DNA of 64,000 bases from an uncultured Halomonas sp. (GTDB lineage Bacteria; Pseudomonadota; Gammaproteobacteria; Pseudomonadales; Halomonadaceae), in assembly GCF_947500835.1 (NCBI RefSeq), contig NZ_CANMTQ010000003.1, positions 186,001 to 250,000 of the forward strand. The letters run 5' to 3'. Of this stretch, positions 34,247-43,327 are shown one piece after another. Numbering within the stretch: position 1 is the first letter of the stretch; every line of letters begins with the position of its first letter. The notes beneath the pieces were generated by a model, which made no database searches, was not told where the DNA came from, and saw only the letters and a list, made by a program, of their open reading frames with translations. The translations under genes and the position numbers were made by a program.

Positions 34247-35158
34247 TCAGGCGGAGGCTCGTTGCAAGTTCAGATCACTTCGCAGTGCTGCGCGTTCGAT
34301 CAGGGCATGGCCAATCCTGTCGTGGGTCTCGGCATCAAGCTCGCCCAAAGAGGTGTCGATGAGCAGCTGTGCAAGGTCTTCCCCATTGACCACGATCGGG
34401 TCGTCGAACAATTCCTCTTTTTCGATGTCCCAATCCGGCAATACCAGGATACCGCGCACGGGAACTTCGACCCCATGCTCTCGGATCAGCCATTGGCTAA
34501 GCCAGGTCGTCGCCTGACGCGTCTTGCGTAGTGGTTGGCGTTCACTCCAGCCGGGAAAGCGCAGGCGTTCACGCTCGACTGCTACCGTATGCACGGGCTT
34601 GCCAGAGGCATCCAGTGGGTGTGTTCGGGCGCGGGTTTCGATGACGAAAAGCCCATGCGGTGTCACGACGACATGATCGATGGTGAAGGTATCGGCAGGA
34701 ATGTCGTGGAATACGAAATAGGGATGGGTCTCCGGGCGAATCAGGCGCGCCAATTCCTGGCCCACTGCCAGCTCACAGGCCAGGCCGAATTTGACGCGGC
34801 GAATACGCTGGTAGTCGAGCATCAGTAAAAAGCCGAACAGGATGACCAGCAGTGTGGACAGCAGGCCGTAGATTGCCCATTCCAGCCAGTTCTGGTGGGG
34901 GGCGAACAGCATACGCCCCATGCCATACACCAGCGGTGTAAGCACCAGAATGGGGCCCAGGGCGCCATTGAGAAAGAGGCTCGAGAAGATACGATCCAGG
35001 CGATCGCGCAGAGCTTGACCCGGCCCATGCAAAGGTTGGGCATTGAAGGGCGAACGAACCTGAGTATCGTGCAGGTTGCGCAATGCCAGTACGACGACAG
35101 CGATCGCGCCGAGCGGGGTCAGAAAAATCAGCGGTAACAGATATTCAAGCCAAGCCAT
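34247..35158 (-). CDS. Membrane-anchored NERD-domain protein
   Basis: A 303-residue protein. The N-terminal ~130 residues include three predicted membrane segments (the first begins at MAWLEYLLPLIFLTPLGAIA). The cytosolic part carries a NERD (nuclease-related) domain, recognisable by DTFTIDHVVVTPHGLFVIET, with the Asp and Glu of the putative active site, then a segment ending GILVLPDWDI. NERD domains are assigned to the restriction-endonuclease-like fold from sequence, and activity is rarely demonstrated. The frame starts at ATG 35158. It overlaps no neighbour and is convergent with RNase T2. Confidence 0.88.
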   Translation of the reverse strand: MAWLEYLLPLIFLTPLGAIAVVVLALRNLHDTQVRSPFNAQPLHGPGQALRDRLDRIFSSLFLNGALGPILVLTPLVYGMGRMLFAPHQNWLEWAIYGLLSTLLVILFGFLLMLDYQRIRRVKFGLACELAVGQELARLIRPETHPYFVFHDIPADTFTIDHVVVTPHGLFVIETRARTHPLDASGKPVHTVAVERERLRFPGWSERQPLRKTRQATTWLSQWLIREHGVEVPVRGILVLPDWDIEKEELFDDPIVVNGEDLAQLLIDTSLGELDAETHDRIGHALIERAALRSDLNLQRASA

Positions 35159-35339
35159 CGCTGACGTCCTTGCACTAGACCGTTAATAGTGACTGTACTT
35201 TAGCCAAGGGTCACGATGAGGGCTATGCGACGATGGTGAGCAGCATCGAGGCTACCTCATGTTATCGTTCTCGGTATGAGCCGACATCATACTAGACGCT
35301 TGGCCCGACAGTTTTCGTGAATCAACGCAGGATATACCA

Positions 35340-36218
35340 TTGCCCATGCTCTCGACTCAGGAAACAGCCCCTCCTGTAGCATCCTGGCCAAACATGGCTA
35401 ACACAGCCGACCAAACACTATATGAATTCGTGCAGCGCCACCCCGGATTGGTGGTGTTGACCGGGGCCGGTGTCAGCACCGATTGCGGTATTCCCGACTA
35501 TCGGGACGCCCGGGGCGAATGGAAGCGCTCGCCGCCGGTACAGCATCATGCCTTCATGCATAGCCTGGCAACGCGGCAGCGGTATTGGGCGCGCAGCCTG
35601 CTCGGCTTCCGAGCCATCGAGAACGCGCGCCCCGGGCCTTCCCATCGGGCGTTGGCGAAGCTCGAGACCAAGGGCTATGTCTCCACGTTGATCACCCAGA
35701 ATGTCGATGGCCTGCATCAGCACGCCGGTTCTCGTCGTGTCATCGATTTGCACGGGCGGGCCGAGATCGTGCGCTGCATGGGCTGCGGCGCCCGCCGCAT
35801 GCGCTACCATTTGCACGATGAACTGGCAGCCCGCAATCCCGGTTGGACCTCTCTCGAGGCGCCGGTGGGGCCGGATGGTGATGCGGATCTCGAGGGCCTG
35901 GATTTCTCTACCTTCAAGGTGCTCGATTGCACTCGCTGTGGCGGTATTCTCAAGCCGGATGTGGTGTTCTTCGGCGACAATGTGCCGGCGGAACGGGTTG
36001 CTGCCAGCATTGAAGCGTTGGAGCGCGCCAGCGCGCTATTGATAGTCGGCTCGTCGCTGATGGTCTATTCGGGCTATCGTTTTGCGCGTCGTGCTGCCCA
36101 GGAAGGCAAGCCTATCGCCTGTCTCAATCTTGGGCGCACCCGGGCTGACGATCTTTACGCCCTCAAGATAGTGGCGCCGGTGGGGGAAACACTGGAAGCC
36201 CTCGTTCAGCGACTTTGA
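35340..36218 (+). CDS. Sir2 family NAD-dependent protein deacylase
   Basis: A 292-residue sirtuin. NAD-binding motifs are [19 protein letters not shown] and [16 protein letters not shown], with the catalytic His in DLHGRAEIV; the zinc site is CMGCG (residues ~146-150) and CTRCGG (~200-205). The ending [17 protein letters not shown] is usual. It most resembles the class II (SIRT4-like) sirtuins, which may remove lysine acyl groups other than acetyl. The best-placed AGGA favours TTG 35340; ATG 35394 is an alternative beginning close to the domain. No acetyltransferase is adjacent. Confidence 0.93.
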   Translation: MPMLSTQETAPPVASWPNMANTADQTLYEFVQRHPGLVVLTGAGVSTDCGIPDYRDARGEWKRSPPVQHHAFMHSLATRQRYWARSLLGFRAIENARPGPSHRALAKLETKGYVSTLITQNVDGLHQHAGSRRVIDLHGRAEIVRCMGCGARRMRYHLHDELAARNPGWTSLEAPVGPDGDADLEGLDFSTFKVLDCTRCGGILKPDVVFFGDNVPAERVAASIEALERASALLIVGSSLMVYSGYRFARRAAQEGKPIACLNLGRTRADDLYALKIVAPVGETLEALVQRL

Positions 36219-36350
36219 TTAGAAGGTTAATACAAAAAAGAATTAGATTGTGGCAAAAAAATGATTAAAGGTTTCCTGTGAGTAGCCGTTATGAGTATCA
36301 TCCAATTGTTTTGGATTGGTTGCGAACATAACGACACAAGCAGGGATTTA

Positions 36351-37031
36351 ATGCGTACCTTACACACAATTTTACTGGCTGGAGCCCTAACGACCATGGC
36401 GTTGCCTGCATTGGCAGCTCCCATGAACAACTGGTCTGTAGGCGCCGAGGCAGGCACTACCGGTTATGGCGGTAGCGTCAGCTATCGCTTTCACGACAAC
36501 ATGGCGTTGACCGCAGGGTATTCAGGCTTCACCTATGACGGCATCGACTACGATACGGACAAGGCCGATTACGAGGGTGATCTCGACGCGGATGTCTACG
36601 GCGTCACCTTCGATTACTTCCCCTTCGGCGGGCGTTTCTTTCTCTCTGCGGGTGTCGTGAAGCCGGATGTCGTCATTTCGGTAGTAGGGGGCCCGAAAGA
36701 GGACCGGTCCTTTACGATCAACGGCACCACCTACACGACCAAGGATCTCGAAACCCTGCAGGGCGACGTGACGCTGGATGATTCGGTTCAGCCCTACCTG
36801 GGCTTGGGCTGGCGCGGCAGTCACAAGAGCGGCCTGGGTGTGTACGCCAAGCTTGGCGCATTCCTCACCGATGCCAAGGTTAATATCGAAGCCCGCGGTA
36901 TTCCTGAGGCGGCTGCCAACATACCTCAGCTGCGCCAGGACATTCAGCAGGAAGAGGACGATCTACAGGATGAAGCCGACAAATATGGCGTGTATCCGGT
37001 AGCGGTGCTGGGCATCGAATACACCTTCTAA
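36351..37031 (+). CDS. Outer-membrane beta-barrel protein
   Basis: A 226-residue protein with a Sec signal peptide (MRTLHTILLAGALTTMALP to LAA) and alternating amphipathic strands ending in GIEYTF, the terminal aromatic signal for barrel assembly. It is about the size of eight-stranded barrels such as OmpW/OmpA-N, but its sequence is not clearly either. A charged helical insertion of ~40 residues before the last strand (QLRQDIQQEEDDLQDEADKY) is unusual. ATG 36351 follows AGGGA. A strong terminator follows. Confidence 0.8.
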   Translation: MRTLHTILLAGALTTMALPALAAPMNNWSVGAEAGTTGYGGSVSYRFHDNMALTAGYSGFTYDGIDYDTDKADYEGDLDADVYGVTFDYFPFGGRFFLSAGVVKPDVVISVVGGPKEDRSFTINGTTYTTKDLETLQGDVTLDDSVQPYLGLGWRGSHKSGLGVYAKLGAFLTDAKVNIEARGIPEAAANIPQLRQDIQQEEDDLQDEADKYGVYPVAVLGIEYTF

Positions 37032-37045
37032 GTTTTACCTTTTTA

Positions 37046-37092
37046 CCCCTGGCATCCGAAGGCAACAATTTAACGGATGCCGGGGTTTTTTA
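37046..37092 (+). terminator. Rho-independent terminator of the outer-membrane barrel gene
   Basis: CCCCTGGCATCCG (37046-37058) pairs, with one bulge, with CGGATGCCGGGG (37074-37085), followed by six to seven T. It ends the barrel transcript before the convergent aldo/keto reductase gene. Confidence 0.92.
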
Positions 37093-37108
37093 TTGCAGAC
37101 GTTGGACG

Positions 37109-38104
37109 TCAGTCTTCTCGAGTCGGCGGCGCCATGAACTCAGGGCCCACCGGATCTTTCACGTGCTCATCCACGATGCGCTCGATCTCATCAAGATCGG
37201 CGCTGTCGAGTTGCCAGCCGTCGATACGCGCGATCGCCTCCACCTGATCCGGACGCCGGGCGCCCCATAGCGCTATGCCATTGTCATGCCGATCCAGCAG
37301 CCAGCGCACGGAAAGCTCCAGCACGCTCTTGTCATATCGCTCCTTGGCGAAGCGATCTAGCGCGTCGACGGCGCTCAGGTATTGAGAGTAGCGGGGCGGC
37401 TGAAACTTGGGATCGCTGTTGCGTAGATCGTCGCCGCCGAACGTCGAATCGCTTTTCATCTTGCCGGTCAAGAGGCCGCGGCACAGTGCGCCATAGGTCA
37501 GCATGATCAGACCTTCGTGCTTGGCATAGGGAATGATGTCGCGCTCGGCTTCCCGTTCGAACAGATTCAAGGGTGGCTGCACGCTGTGCAAAGGGGCAAC
37601 CTCGCGAAAGGCGTCGCATTGCTGCGTGGAGAAGTTGCTGACGCCGATGGCGCGGATCTTGCCATCCCGGTAAAGACGCTCCATGGTTCGAGCGGTTTCT
37701 TCCATGGGCACGAGCGGGTCGGGCCAGTGGATCTGATAGAGATCGATGGTCTCCGTGCGCAGGCGCCGCAAGGAATCCTCGACCTCTTTCTCGATGCGTG
37801 CGCCGCTAGCATTGCGCACTACGCTTTCATCCTCTTTCCACTCCATTGCCACCTTGGTGGCCAGCACCAGCTTGTCGCGCTGGCCATACTCGGCGATGGC
37901 GCGACCGATGACCTCCTCGGAATGCCCGAAGCCATAAACCGGTGCGGTATCGATCAAGGTGACGCCTTGATCCAGAGCGGCATGGATGGTGCGTACGGAC
38001 TGCTCGTCGTCAGTACCACCCCACATCCAGCCGCCGATGGCCCAGGTGCCAAGACCAATACGCGACGCGGTGATGTCGGTGTCGGGAATCTTGAGCGTCT
38101 GCAT
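37109..38104 (-). CDS. Aldo/keto reductase family oxidoreductase
   Basis: A 331-residue NADPH-dependent reductase of the AKR (beta/alpha)8-barrel fold. The catalytic tetrad is visible: Asp and Tyr in LIDTAPVYGFGHSEE, Lys in LVLATKVAMEWK and His in YQIHWPDPL. The C-terminal coenzyme loop ALWGARRPDQVEAI is present. Several AKR groups share this length, including YajO/Tas and potassium-channel beta relatives, so the substrate is not assigned. AGGGAGTG precedes the ATG. It stands alone on the minus strand. Confidence 0.93.
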   Translation of the reverse strand: MQTLKIPDTDITASRIGLGTWAIGGWMWGGTDDEQSVRTIHAALDQGVTLIDTAPVYGFGHSEEVIGRAIAEYGQRDKLVLATKVAMEWKEDESVVRNASGARIEKEVEDSLRRLRTETIDLYQIHWPDPLVPMEETARTMERLYRDGKIRAIGVSNFSTQQCDAFREVAPLHSVQPPLNLFEREAERDIIPYAKHEGLIMLTYGALCRGLLTGKMKSDSTFGGDDLRNSDPKFQPPRYSQYLSAVDALDRFAKERYDKSVLELSVRWLLDRHDNGIALWGARRPDQVEAIARIDGWQLDSADLDEIERIVDEHVKDPVGPEFMAPPTRED

Positions 38105-38197
38105 CTTTCACTCCCTTGTCGGATGGATATTCAAATGGTTCTACCCAGCGTGGTAGCCAATGACTGCCATGACAAGGGGCGTTGCTTTTTAATTCGA

Positions 38198-38572
38198 TCA
38201 GCCCCCGGCAAGTTTGACGGTATAGCCTCGGGCCTCGAGCGCTTCCTTGAGCGTCTGGCGATGATCGCCCTGGATTTCGATGATGTCATTCTTGATTGCG
38301 CCACCGGTGCCGCAGCCCTTCTTGAGTTCCTTGGCCAGTGTCTTGAGCTCGGCATGTGCAAGCGGTACGCCGCTGATGGTAGTGACACCTTTGCCCTTGC
38401 GGCCGCTGGTTTCGCGGCGAATACGCACGATGCCGTCCAGCGCCGCCAGGCGATCGGCCTCGGCGCGATCGGCACATTCGCATTCGGAAAGGGGCTTGCG
38501 ACAAGCGGGACAGGTATCACCGTGTTCGGTGGAATAGACCAGACCGCGAAGTTGATCCTGAAGGAATGCCAT
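38198..38572 (-). CDS. SUI1/eIF1-type translation factor, YciH family
   Basis: A 124-residue protein with an N-terminal zinc-like knuckle (CPACRKPLSECEC) and a C-terminal SUI1 domain: VRIRRETSGRKGKGVTTISG followed by LAKELKKGCGTGGAIKND. E. coli YciH belongs to this family and affects start-codon fidelity under some conditions, like eukaryotic eIF1; E. coli YciH lacks the Cys knuckle. GGGAGAC precedes the ATG at 38572. It follows the aldo/keto reductase in map order but has its own leader. Confidence 0.93.
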   Translation of the reverse strand: MAFLQDQLRGLVYSTEHGDTCPACRKPLSECECADRAEADRLAALDGIVRIRRETSGRKGKGVTTISGVPLAHAELKTLAKELKKGCGTGGAIKNDIIEIQGDHRQTLKEALEARGYTVKLAGG

Positions 38573-38655
38573 GCTGTCTCCCGGCAAGTGAATACCGGTT
38601 CATGATACCCGACAGGTCAGGGTGCGGAAATTGGTGACCTGCCTGGAGAAAATTC

Positions 38656-39333
38656 CTACAGAGCCAGGGCTTCCTGATAGACCAGGCGATTAACGACGGT
38701 GGGCAGCTGATGCATGTTGCTGATCATGATCGCGCCCTGGGGTGTGGTTTCGACATCCGAGAAGCGATTCAGGTGAATGACCGGTATTCCCGCCGCCAGG
38801 GCCGAGCGCACACCCACGATGGAGTCATCGATGACCAGGCAGTCGTGAGCCTTGAATCCCATGCTATGTGCGGCGTGTAGATAAAGTCCGGGATCGGGTT
38901 TCCAGCAGTTGGCGGTGTAGGCACTGAACAGGTGATCGTCGAAATAGTCGCTCAAGCCAGTGGAGGCAAGGCAGGTGCGAATCTTGGCTTCGGGACCGTT
39001 GGATACCACCGCACGCGGATAATCCGAGAGAGAGGCAAGCGCTTCGGTCACTCCTGGCAAACATTTGAGTTCATGAACGAGACGCTCAGCTAGACGCGCT
39101 CGCATGCCGGCTTCTGTCTCCTTCAGCGAGGTTGCATCGATCCGGCCATGGCGCTTTTGCAACTCGGCGACGATATTGCGAAAGCGCGCCCCGCGGAATT
39201 CACCGATGTAATCGTCCGTTGAGAAGGGTAGACCGATAGCGGTCAGGCTGGTCGCCATTTCATCCGCCAGCAGGGGTTCGCTGTCAACCAAGGTTCCATC
39301 GCAATCAAAAAGAAGACAAAGGGGCCGTGACAT
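38656..39333 (-). CDS. HAD-superfamily phosphatase (phosphoglycolate-phosphatase-like, subfamily IA)
   Basis: A 225-residue cytosolic HAD hydrolase. Motif I is LLFDCDGTLVDSEP, motif II is VVSNGPEA, motif III is the Lys of WKPDPGLYLHA and motif IV is LVIDDSIVGVRSA. A helical cap of ~70 residues follows motif I, giving specificity for small phosphoesters such as sugar phosphates. It resembles YieH/GS1-type enzymes in length. The substrate is not assigned. Transcribed alone, with no close neighbour on its strand. Confidence 0.92.
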   Translation of the reverse strand: MSRPLCLLFDCDGTLVDSEPLLADEMATSLTAIGLPFSTDDYIGEFRGARFRNIVAELQKRHGRIDATSLKETEAGMRARLAERLVHELKCLPGVTEALASLSDYPRAVVSNGPEAKIRTCLASTGLSDYFDDHLFSAYTANCWKPDPGLYLHAAHSMGFKAHDCLVIDDSIVGVRSALAAGIPVIHLNRFSDVETTPQGAIMISNMHQLPTVVNRLVYQEALAL

Positions 39334-39550
39334 ACGCTGATCTCTCGCGTTCGTGGAGCTTTCTAAGCCATTGTTACTGTTATCGGCCGGTAACGCACAG
39401 GGTTAAATATATTTTCCATACTTTTTGAACAGTGTTCTCGAACAGTGTAGCCGAATAGGTTGAATCTATCCGTTCATACAAAAATATGGGTAACTTTCAG
39501 TTTTGACGGTACGAACTGCCCTTAAGGCGCGAGATCACTTTTTGTACCAC

Positions 39551-39583
39551 AAAAAAAGCTGCATCCCGAGAAGGGATGCAGCT
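39551..39583 (-). terminator. Rho-independent terminator of the phasin-like gene
   Basis: Read on the minus strand, an 11-bp perfect stem AGCTGCATCCC/GGGATGCAGCT (39557-39567 with 39573-39583) with a five-base loop is followed by seven T. It lies 25 bases after the stop of the phasin-like gene. Confidence 0.95.
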
Positions 39584-39607
39584 CTACAATAATCTATTCG
39601 CTTGGGA

Positions 39608-39961
39608 TCAGCGAGAAAGCCGGCGAGAGTTAGCGGTGGTACGGCGATGCAGCGGCTTCATCGCGCGCTGGCTGGTAACCCACCAAGGTGCATACTGGCC
39701 AGAAAACATGTTGAGCATGGCCTTGTTCATTACATTGGCAACTTCCATGCTGGCATCGAGCTTTTCGCTCACCATGCGATGATTTTCTTTCATCATTTTC
39801 GGGCTGGTGGGCATTTGGGTGTACCACAGGTTGTTACGCATGGCGATGGTGGAAAGCGAGGTGCTCCAGAGTTCAAACGCCATTACGCCAACCTTCCACA
39901 CATCGAACATGGCGGCAGGGGTAAAAGGAACAAGCGAAGTAATGTCGTTCGTGCGTGTCAT
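39608..39961 (-). CDS. Phasin-like small helical protein
   Basis: A 117-residue, helix-rich protein with a mixed hydrophobic segment (MFDVWKVGVMAFELWSTSLS) and a basic C-terminus (RAMKPLHRRTTANSRRLSR). The pattern of one amphipathic region plus many Met and Trp fits small phasins that coat polyhydroxyalkanoate granules, a storage polymer common in halophiles; family membership cannot be proven here. ATG 39961 has AGGT at a good distance. The leader carries an 11-bp palindrome described separately, and the gene ends with a strong terminator. Confidence 0.5.
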   Translation of the reverse strand: MTRTNDITSLVPFTPAAMFDVWKVGVMAFELWSTSLSTIAMRNNLWYTQMPTSPKMMKENHRMVSEKLDASMEVANVMNKAMLNMFSGQYAPWWVTSQRAMKPLHRRTTANSRRLSR

Positions 39962-40321
39962 AGAAAATACCTGTCGGGGAAGTGAGATCAGCATGGTGGA
40001 GATTAAACAGTCGCACCTGCTTTGTTGCAGTGCAATATAACAGGTTTGCCGCTGTCCTGCGAACAATAACGAGGTTTTTTGAGCGATGGACACGACGCTC
40101 GGTCAACAATTAATCCATGTTATTCAATGACACCCAGTATCCGATGGAGCTTGAGCACCGGCTTCGGCGCCAGAGGCTACGATTCTGCTCAGCGGTGGTC
40201 CTCTTGTTCGCTCTATCGACATGATAAATAACGCGTCATGTCATCATGTAGGGTGGATTTCGCACGGCTTCAAATAGAATAATGGAGCGAAGCACGGTTA
40301 TTGTCGGGATCAGGAGCGTAT
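39962..40321. other. Divergent promoter region of the phasin-like and DUF4235 genes
   Basis: No gene is seen in 360 bases. The left third is the leader and probable promoter of the phasin-like gene, with a TTATAT -10-like sequence next to a palindrome (40025-40035). The middle holds no recognisable feature. The right end is the leader of the DUF4235 gene, with AGGAG before its ATG. Confidence 0.5.
40025..40035. promoter_or_regulatory. TTGCA-G-TGCAA palindrome, candidate operator of the phasin-like gene
   Basis: A perfect 11-bp palindrome centred 69 bases upstream of the phasin-like ATG and overlapping a -10-like TTATAT. TGC/GCA-rich palindromes are typical of binding sites for PhaR-type granule repressors in other bacteria, which is why it is noted; the assignment is inference. 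Confidence 0.35.
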
Positions 40322-40609
40322 ATGAAAAGTGAAACGATATGGTCGCTGGTAAGCGCCGGAGTGGCGGTCGCCTCCGGAATCGCCGCACGCAACAGCGCGC
40401 GCAAGGCTTATGAACACAAGGTTGGGAAACCACCGCTGGACCCTTACGATCCGGATGTGAAATGGCGCCACGCGTTGCTATGGGGCGCCACTACCGGTGT
40501 GATGGTGGGTGTCGCACGCATCATTGGCCGTCGAGCCGGCAGCGAGGCCGTGCGGCGCGCCCGCCATCATCGCCGTTCGCGCAAGCTGCTCGAACGTCTG
40601 GAGCGCTGA
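40322..40609 (+). CDS. DUF4235-like small membrane protein
   Basis: A 95-residue protein with two predicted membrane segments (TIWSLVSAGVAVASGIAAR and HALLWGATTGVMVGVARII) separated by a hydrophilic loop, and a basic tail (RRARHHRRSRKLLERLER). This layout and the ARKAYEHKVGKPP loop match DUF4235, a family of unknown function seen in actinobacteria and proteobacteria. ATG 40322 follows AGGAGCGT. It is convergent with the EamA transporter gene. No function is known. Confidence 0.75.
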   Translation: MKSETIWSLVSAGVAVASGIAARNSARKAYEHKVGKPPLDPYDPDVKWRHALLWGATTGVMVGVARIIGRRAGSEAVRRARHHRRSRKLLERLER

Positions 40610-40636
40610 TTGCCGTCGCGAACGGGCAAAGGGCAA

Positions 40637-41506
40637 TCAAATCCGGCGCGTGCTCAAGAGCGTGACCGCCACGAGAATCAACGCCATGCCCACCAGCTGC
40701 AGTGGGCCCAATGTTTCACCCAGAAGCATTACGCCCATCAGCGAGGCGGTAAGCGGTTCTATCATGGCGATGACCGAGGCAATGGAAGAGGAAGTGGTGC
40801 GCAATCCGATGAAGTAGACCGGAAACGCCAGACCCGCGCCAAACAAGCCTGTCAGCACGAACCAGACCACATCCGGCGAGGTGGAAACCGCGATCACCTG
40901 CGAGTAATCCACAAAGGGTATCAATACCAGCGTGAACGTCAGCAAACTGATACTCAAGATGGATTGAGGGCGACCGCCTCGTGCGGCGGCATGCTTGAAG
41001 ACGAAGATGAACAGCGCATAGCAAAGCCCGGACAGCAGTCCTGTCGCCACGCCGAGCAAGGTAATGCTGGACGTGGCGCCGCCGAGAACATCGGTCAGCA
41101 TCACGATCCCCAGCATGGTCACGGCAATAGCCAGCCCCTTGGGAATCGTCGGACGCTCGACACCGGTCAGGAAAGCCGCCAGATAGACATAAACCGGGGC
41201 CAGGTACATGAGTGTGGCAGCCACCGCCACGCCCACTTCTGAAATACTGATGAGATAGAACGTCAGGTTGCCCGTGACACCCAGACCACCGATAACGGAC
41301 CAGAGTACCAGGTAGCGGTCGATCCGGAGATTCTTGCGGGGTTGATACAGTAGCCAGATAAGCAGAAAGACAAAGCCAGTGGCACCGCGAAAGAAGACGG
41401 TGATCAGCGGTCCCCAGCCGCGATCGATCAGCAGGCCACCCAGACCACCGGAAACTCCCCAGAGGAATGCACCAAACATGACCAGTCCCGGTCCAAGCCA
41501 GTACAT
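40637..41506 (-). CDS. EamA/DMT family transporter
   Basis: A 289-residue inner-membrane protein with ten predicted membrane segments in two EamA repeats, the first from LVMFGAFLWGVSGGLGGLL and the second from GVATGLLSGLCYALFIFV. It belongs to the drug/metabolite transporter superfamily, whose members export or import amino acids, sugars or nucleosides. ATG 41506 follows AAGGAGGG. The substrate is unknown. It stands alone between two small convergent genes. Confidence 0.93.
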   Translation of the reverse strand: MYWLGPGLVMFGAFLWGVSGGLGGLLIDRGWGPLITVFFRGATGFVFLLIWLLYQPRKNLRIDRYLVLWSVIGGLGVTGNLTFYLISISEVGVAVAATLMYLAPVYVYLAAFLTGVERPTIPKGLAIAVTMLGIVMLTDVLGGATSSITLLGVATGLLSGLCYALFIFVFKHAAARGGRPQSILSISLLTFTLVLIPFVDYSQVIAVSTSPDVVWFVLTGLFGAGLAFPVYFIGLRTTSSSIASVIAMIEPLTASLMGVMLLGETLGPLQLVGMALILVAVTLLSTRRI

Positions 41507-41630
41507 GATCCCTCCTTGCAACCCGGCAACGGTGTTGATGGCCTGTGCTAGTCTGAGTGAATATTCACCGAGCGGCTAGGCTTTTTCGCGAAGTCAGCGA
41601 GCGAAGTCCAACTAAGTCAGTGAGAAACCA

Positions 41631-42053
41631 ATGGAACAGAAACTGTTAACGCATGATGCCGAATCCAGCAAGCGCAGACTCCCGGTGCTCGTGGATGAAG
41701 ACAACGTGCAATACGATACCCTGGAAAACAAGTCGCGCTATTCCGACGAGGCGTTCTGGGACAAGGTGTCGCGCTATGCCAGAAAGGCGGGAAAGACCAC
41801 CCTCGAGCCCGGTCTGAAGCTTTACTACTCCGCCCAGGACCCGGATACGCCGGTATGGGCGAAAACCACCATCTACGGTGCGCTGGGCTACTTCATCTTT
41901 CCACTGGATACCATTCCCGATGTAACGCCCTTTGTCGGCTACACCGATGATGTCTCGGTGCTGGTCGGGGCGCTTGCCGTGGTAGCTGCCCATGTCAAGA
42001 AAGAGCATACCAGCAAGGCGCGCGCCGTCTTGAAACGCTGGTTCGGGGAGTAG
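41631..42053 (+). CDS. YkvA family (DUF1232) protein
   Basis: A 140-residue protein whose central part is the DUF1232 domain: LKLYYSAQDPDTPVWAKTTI, then the signature GYFIFPLDTIPDVTPF and YTDDVSVLVGALAVVAAHV. The domain forms a membrane-associated helical hairpin in YkvA; its role is unknown, with suggestions of a link to the envelope. The N-terminal 40 residues are hydrophilic. Its stop is convergent with the pgk terminator. The ribosome-binding site is weak. Confidence 0.88.
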   Translation: MEQKLLTHDAESSKRRLPVLVDEDNVQYDTLENKSRYSDEAFWDKVSRYARKAGKTTLEPGLKLYYSAQDPDTPVWAKTTIYGALGYFIFPLDTIPDVTPFVGYTDDVSVLVGALAVVAAHVKKEHTSKARAVLKRWFGE

Positions 42054-42060
42054 AGAAGAG

Positions 42061-42090
42061 AAAAAAATGCCGGACCGCCAGGCCCGGCAT
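42061..42090 (-). terminator. Rho-independent terminator of the epd-pgk transcript
   Basis: On the minus strand, ATGCCGGG (42083-42090) pairs with CCGGCAT (42067-42073) around a G/C-rich loop and is followed by seven T. It lies 7 bases after the pgk stop. Confidence 0.93.
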
Positions 42091-42096
42091 GCGCCA

Positions 42097-43263
42097 TTAC
42101 TTCTTGGCCGCTTTTTCCAGCGCGGTGACGGCGGGTAGCTGCTTGCCTTCGACGTACTCGAGGAAGGCGCCGCCACCAGTAGAGATGTAGGAAACCTGAT
42201 CCTCGATATCGTACTTGTCGATGGCCGCCAGGGTGTCGCCACCGCCGGCAATGGAGAAGGCGTTGCTAGCGGCGATAGCTTTGGAAAGGGTTTCGGTGCC
42301 CTGACCGAACTGATCGATCTCGAACACACCGACCGGGCCATTCCACAAAATCGTGCCTGCATCCTTGAGCAAGGAGGCAAAATGCTCGGCAGTTACGGGG
42401 CCGATATCCAGTATCATCTCGTCATCCGCGACATGCTGCACCCCCTTTACCGTTGCCTCCGCGTTCTCGGAGAACTCCTTGGCCACCACAACGTCCGTAG
42501 GCAAGGGAATATCGACCTTTTCCATCAGCGCTGATGCCTGGTCGACCAGATCCGCCTCATGCAATGACTTGCCGACCTTGTAGCCCGCAGCGGCGATGAA
42601 GGTATTGGCGATGCCGCCCCCAACGATCAGCTGATCGCATTTCTCTGAAAGCGCGTTGAGGACTTCGAGCTTGGTGGAAACCTTGGAGCCGCCAACGATG
42701 GCAATCATCGGTCGCTTCGGTTTTGCCAGCGCTTTTTCCAGGGCTTCGAGTTCTTTAGCCAGCAGCGGACCCGCGCAGGCGTCCGGGGCAAAACGGGCCA
42801 CGCCGTGGGTAGAGGCCTGAGCGCGATGAGCGGTGCCGAACGCATCCATCACGAAGACATCGCACAGCTTGGCATAGGCCTTGGAAAGCGCCTCATCGTC
42901 TTTTTTCTCGCCCTTGTTGAAGCGGACGTTCTCCAGCAACACAACCTCGCCTTCGGCCACCTCGAGGTTGTCATCCAGATAGTCCTTCTCCAGACGCACA
43001 GGCCTGCCCAGCAATTCACTCAGATGATCCGCCACCGGCGCCAGAGAAAATTCGTCGGCGGGTTCGCCCTCGGTAGGACGGCCCAGATGACTCATCAACA
43101 GTACCTTGGCGCCGGCATCCAGGGCCGCCTGAATGGTCGGCAGGCTGGCACGAATGCGGGCATCGCTGGTCACTCGCCCTTGCTTGATAGGTACGTTGAG
43201 ATCCTCGCGGATTAGCACTCGCTTTCCAGCAAGGTTCAGTTCGGTCATCTTGCGCACGTTCAT
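42097..43263 (-). CDS. pgk: Phosphoglycerate kinase
   Basis: A 388-residue glycolytic/gluconeogenic enzyme that converts 1,3-bisphosphoglycerate and ADP to 3-phosphoglycerate and ATP. Signatures are [17 protein letters not shown] at the N-terminus, [32 protein letters not shown] and the nucleotide-site [11 protein letters not shown] and GGGDTLAAI. Length is exactly typical (387 in E. coli). The start at 43263 has GGAGGAAG upstream; a longer frame has no support. It is 64 bases downstream of epd, as in the classical epd-pgk-fba operon, but fba is not next. Confidence 0.97.
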   Translation of the reverse strand: MNVRKMTELNLAGKRVLIREDLNVPIKQGRVTSDARIRASLPTIQAALDAGAKVLLMSHLGRPTEGEPADEFSLAPVADHLSELLGRPVRLEKDYLDDNLEVAEGEVVLLENVRFNKGEKKDDEALSKAYAKLCDVFVMDAFGTAHRAQASTHGVARFAPDACAGPLLAKELEALEKALAKPKRPMIAIVGGSKVSTKLEVLNALSEKCDQLIVGGGIANTFIAAAGYKVGKSLHEADLVDQASALMEKVDIPLPTDVVVAKEFSENAEATVKGVQHVADDEMILDIGPVTAEHFASLLKDAGTILWNGPVGVFEIDQFGQGTETLSKAIAASNAFSIAGGGDTLAAIDKYDIEDQVSYISTGGGAFLEYVEGKQLPAVTALEKAAKK

Positions 43264-43327
43264 GGGGCAGCTTCCTCCAGGTGATTGCTCGTCGTAGTGA
43301 ATGAATAGCAGGTGAGTCGGTGCGGCT

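Noticed and set aside
37517..38605. 362-codon frame opposite the aldo/keto reductase and SUI1 genes
   Set aside because: It spans two well-identified genes and their gap, which a real gene is very unlikely to do.
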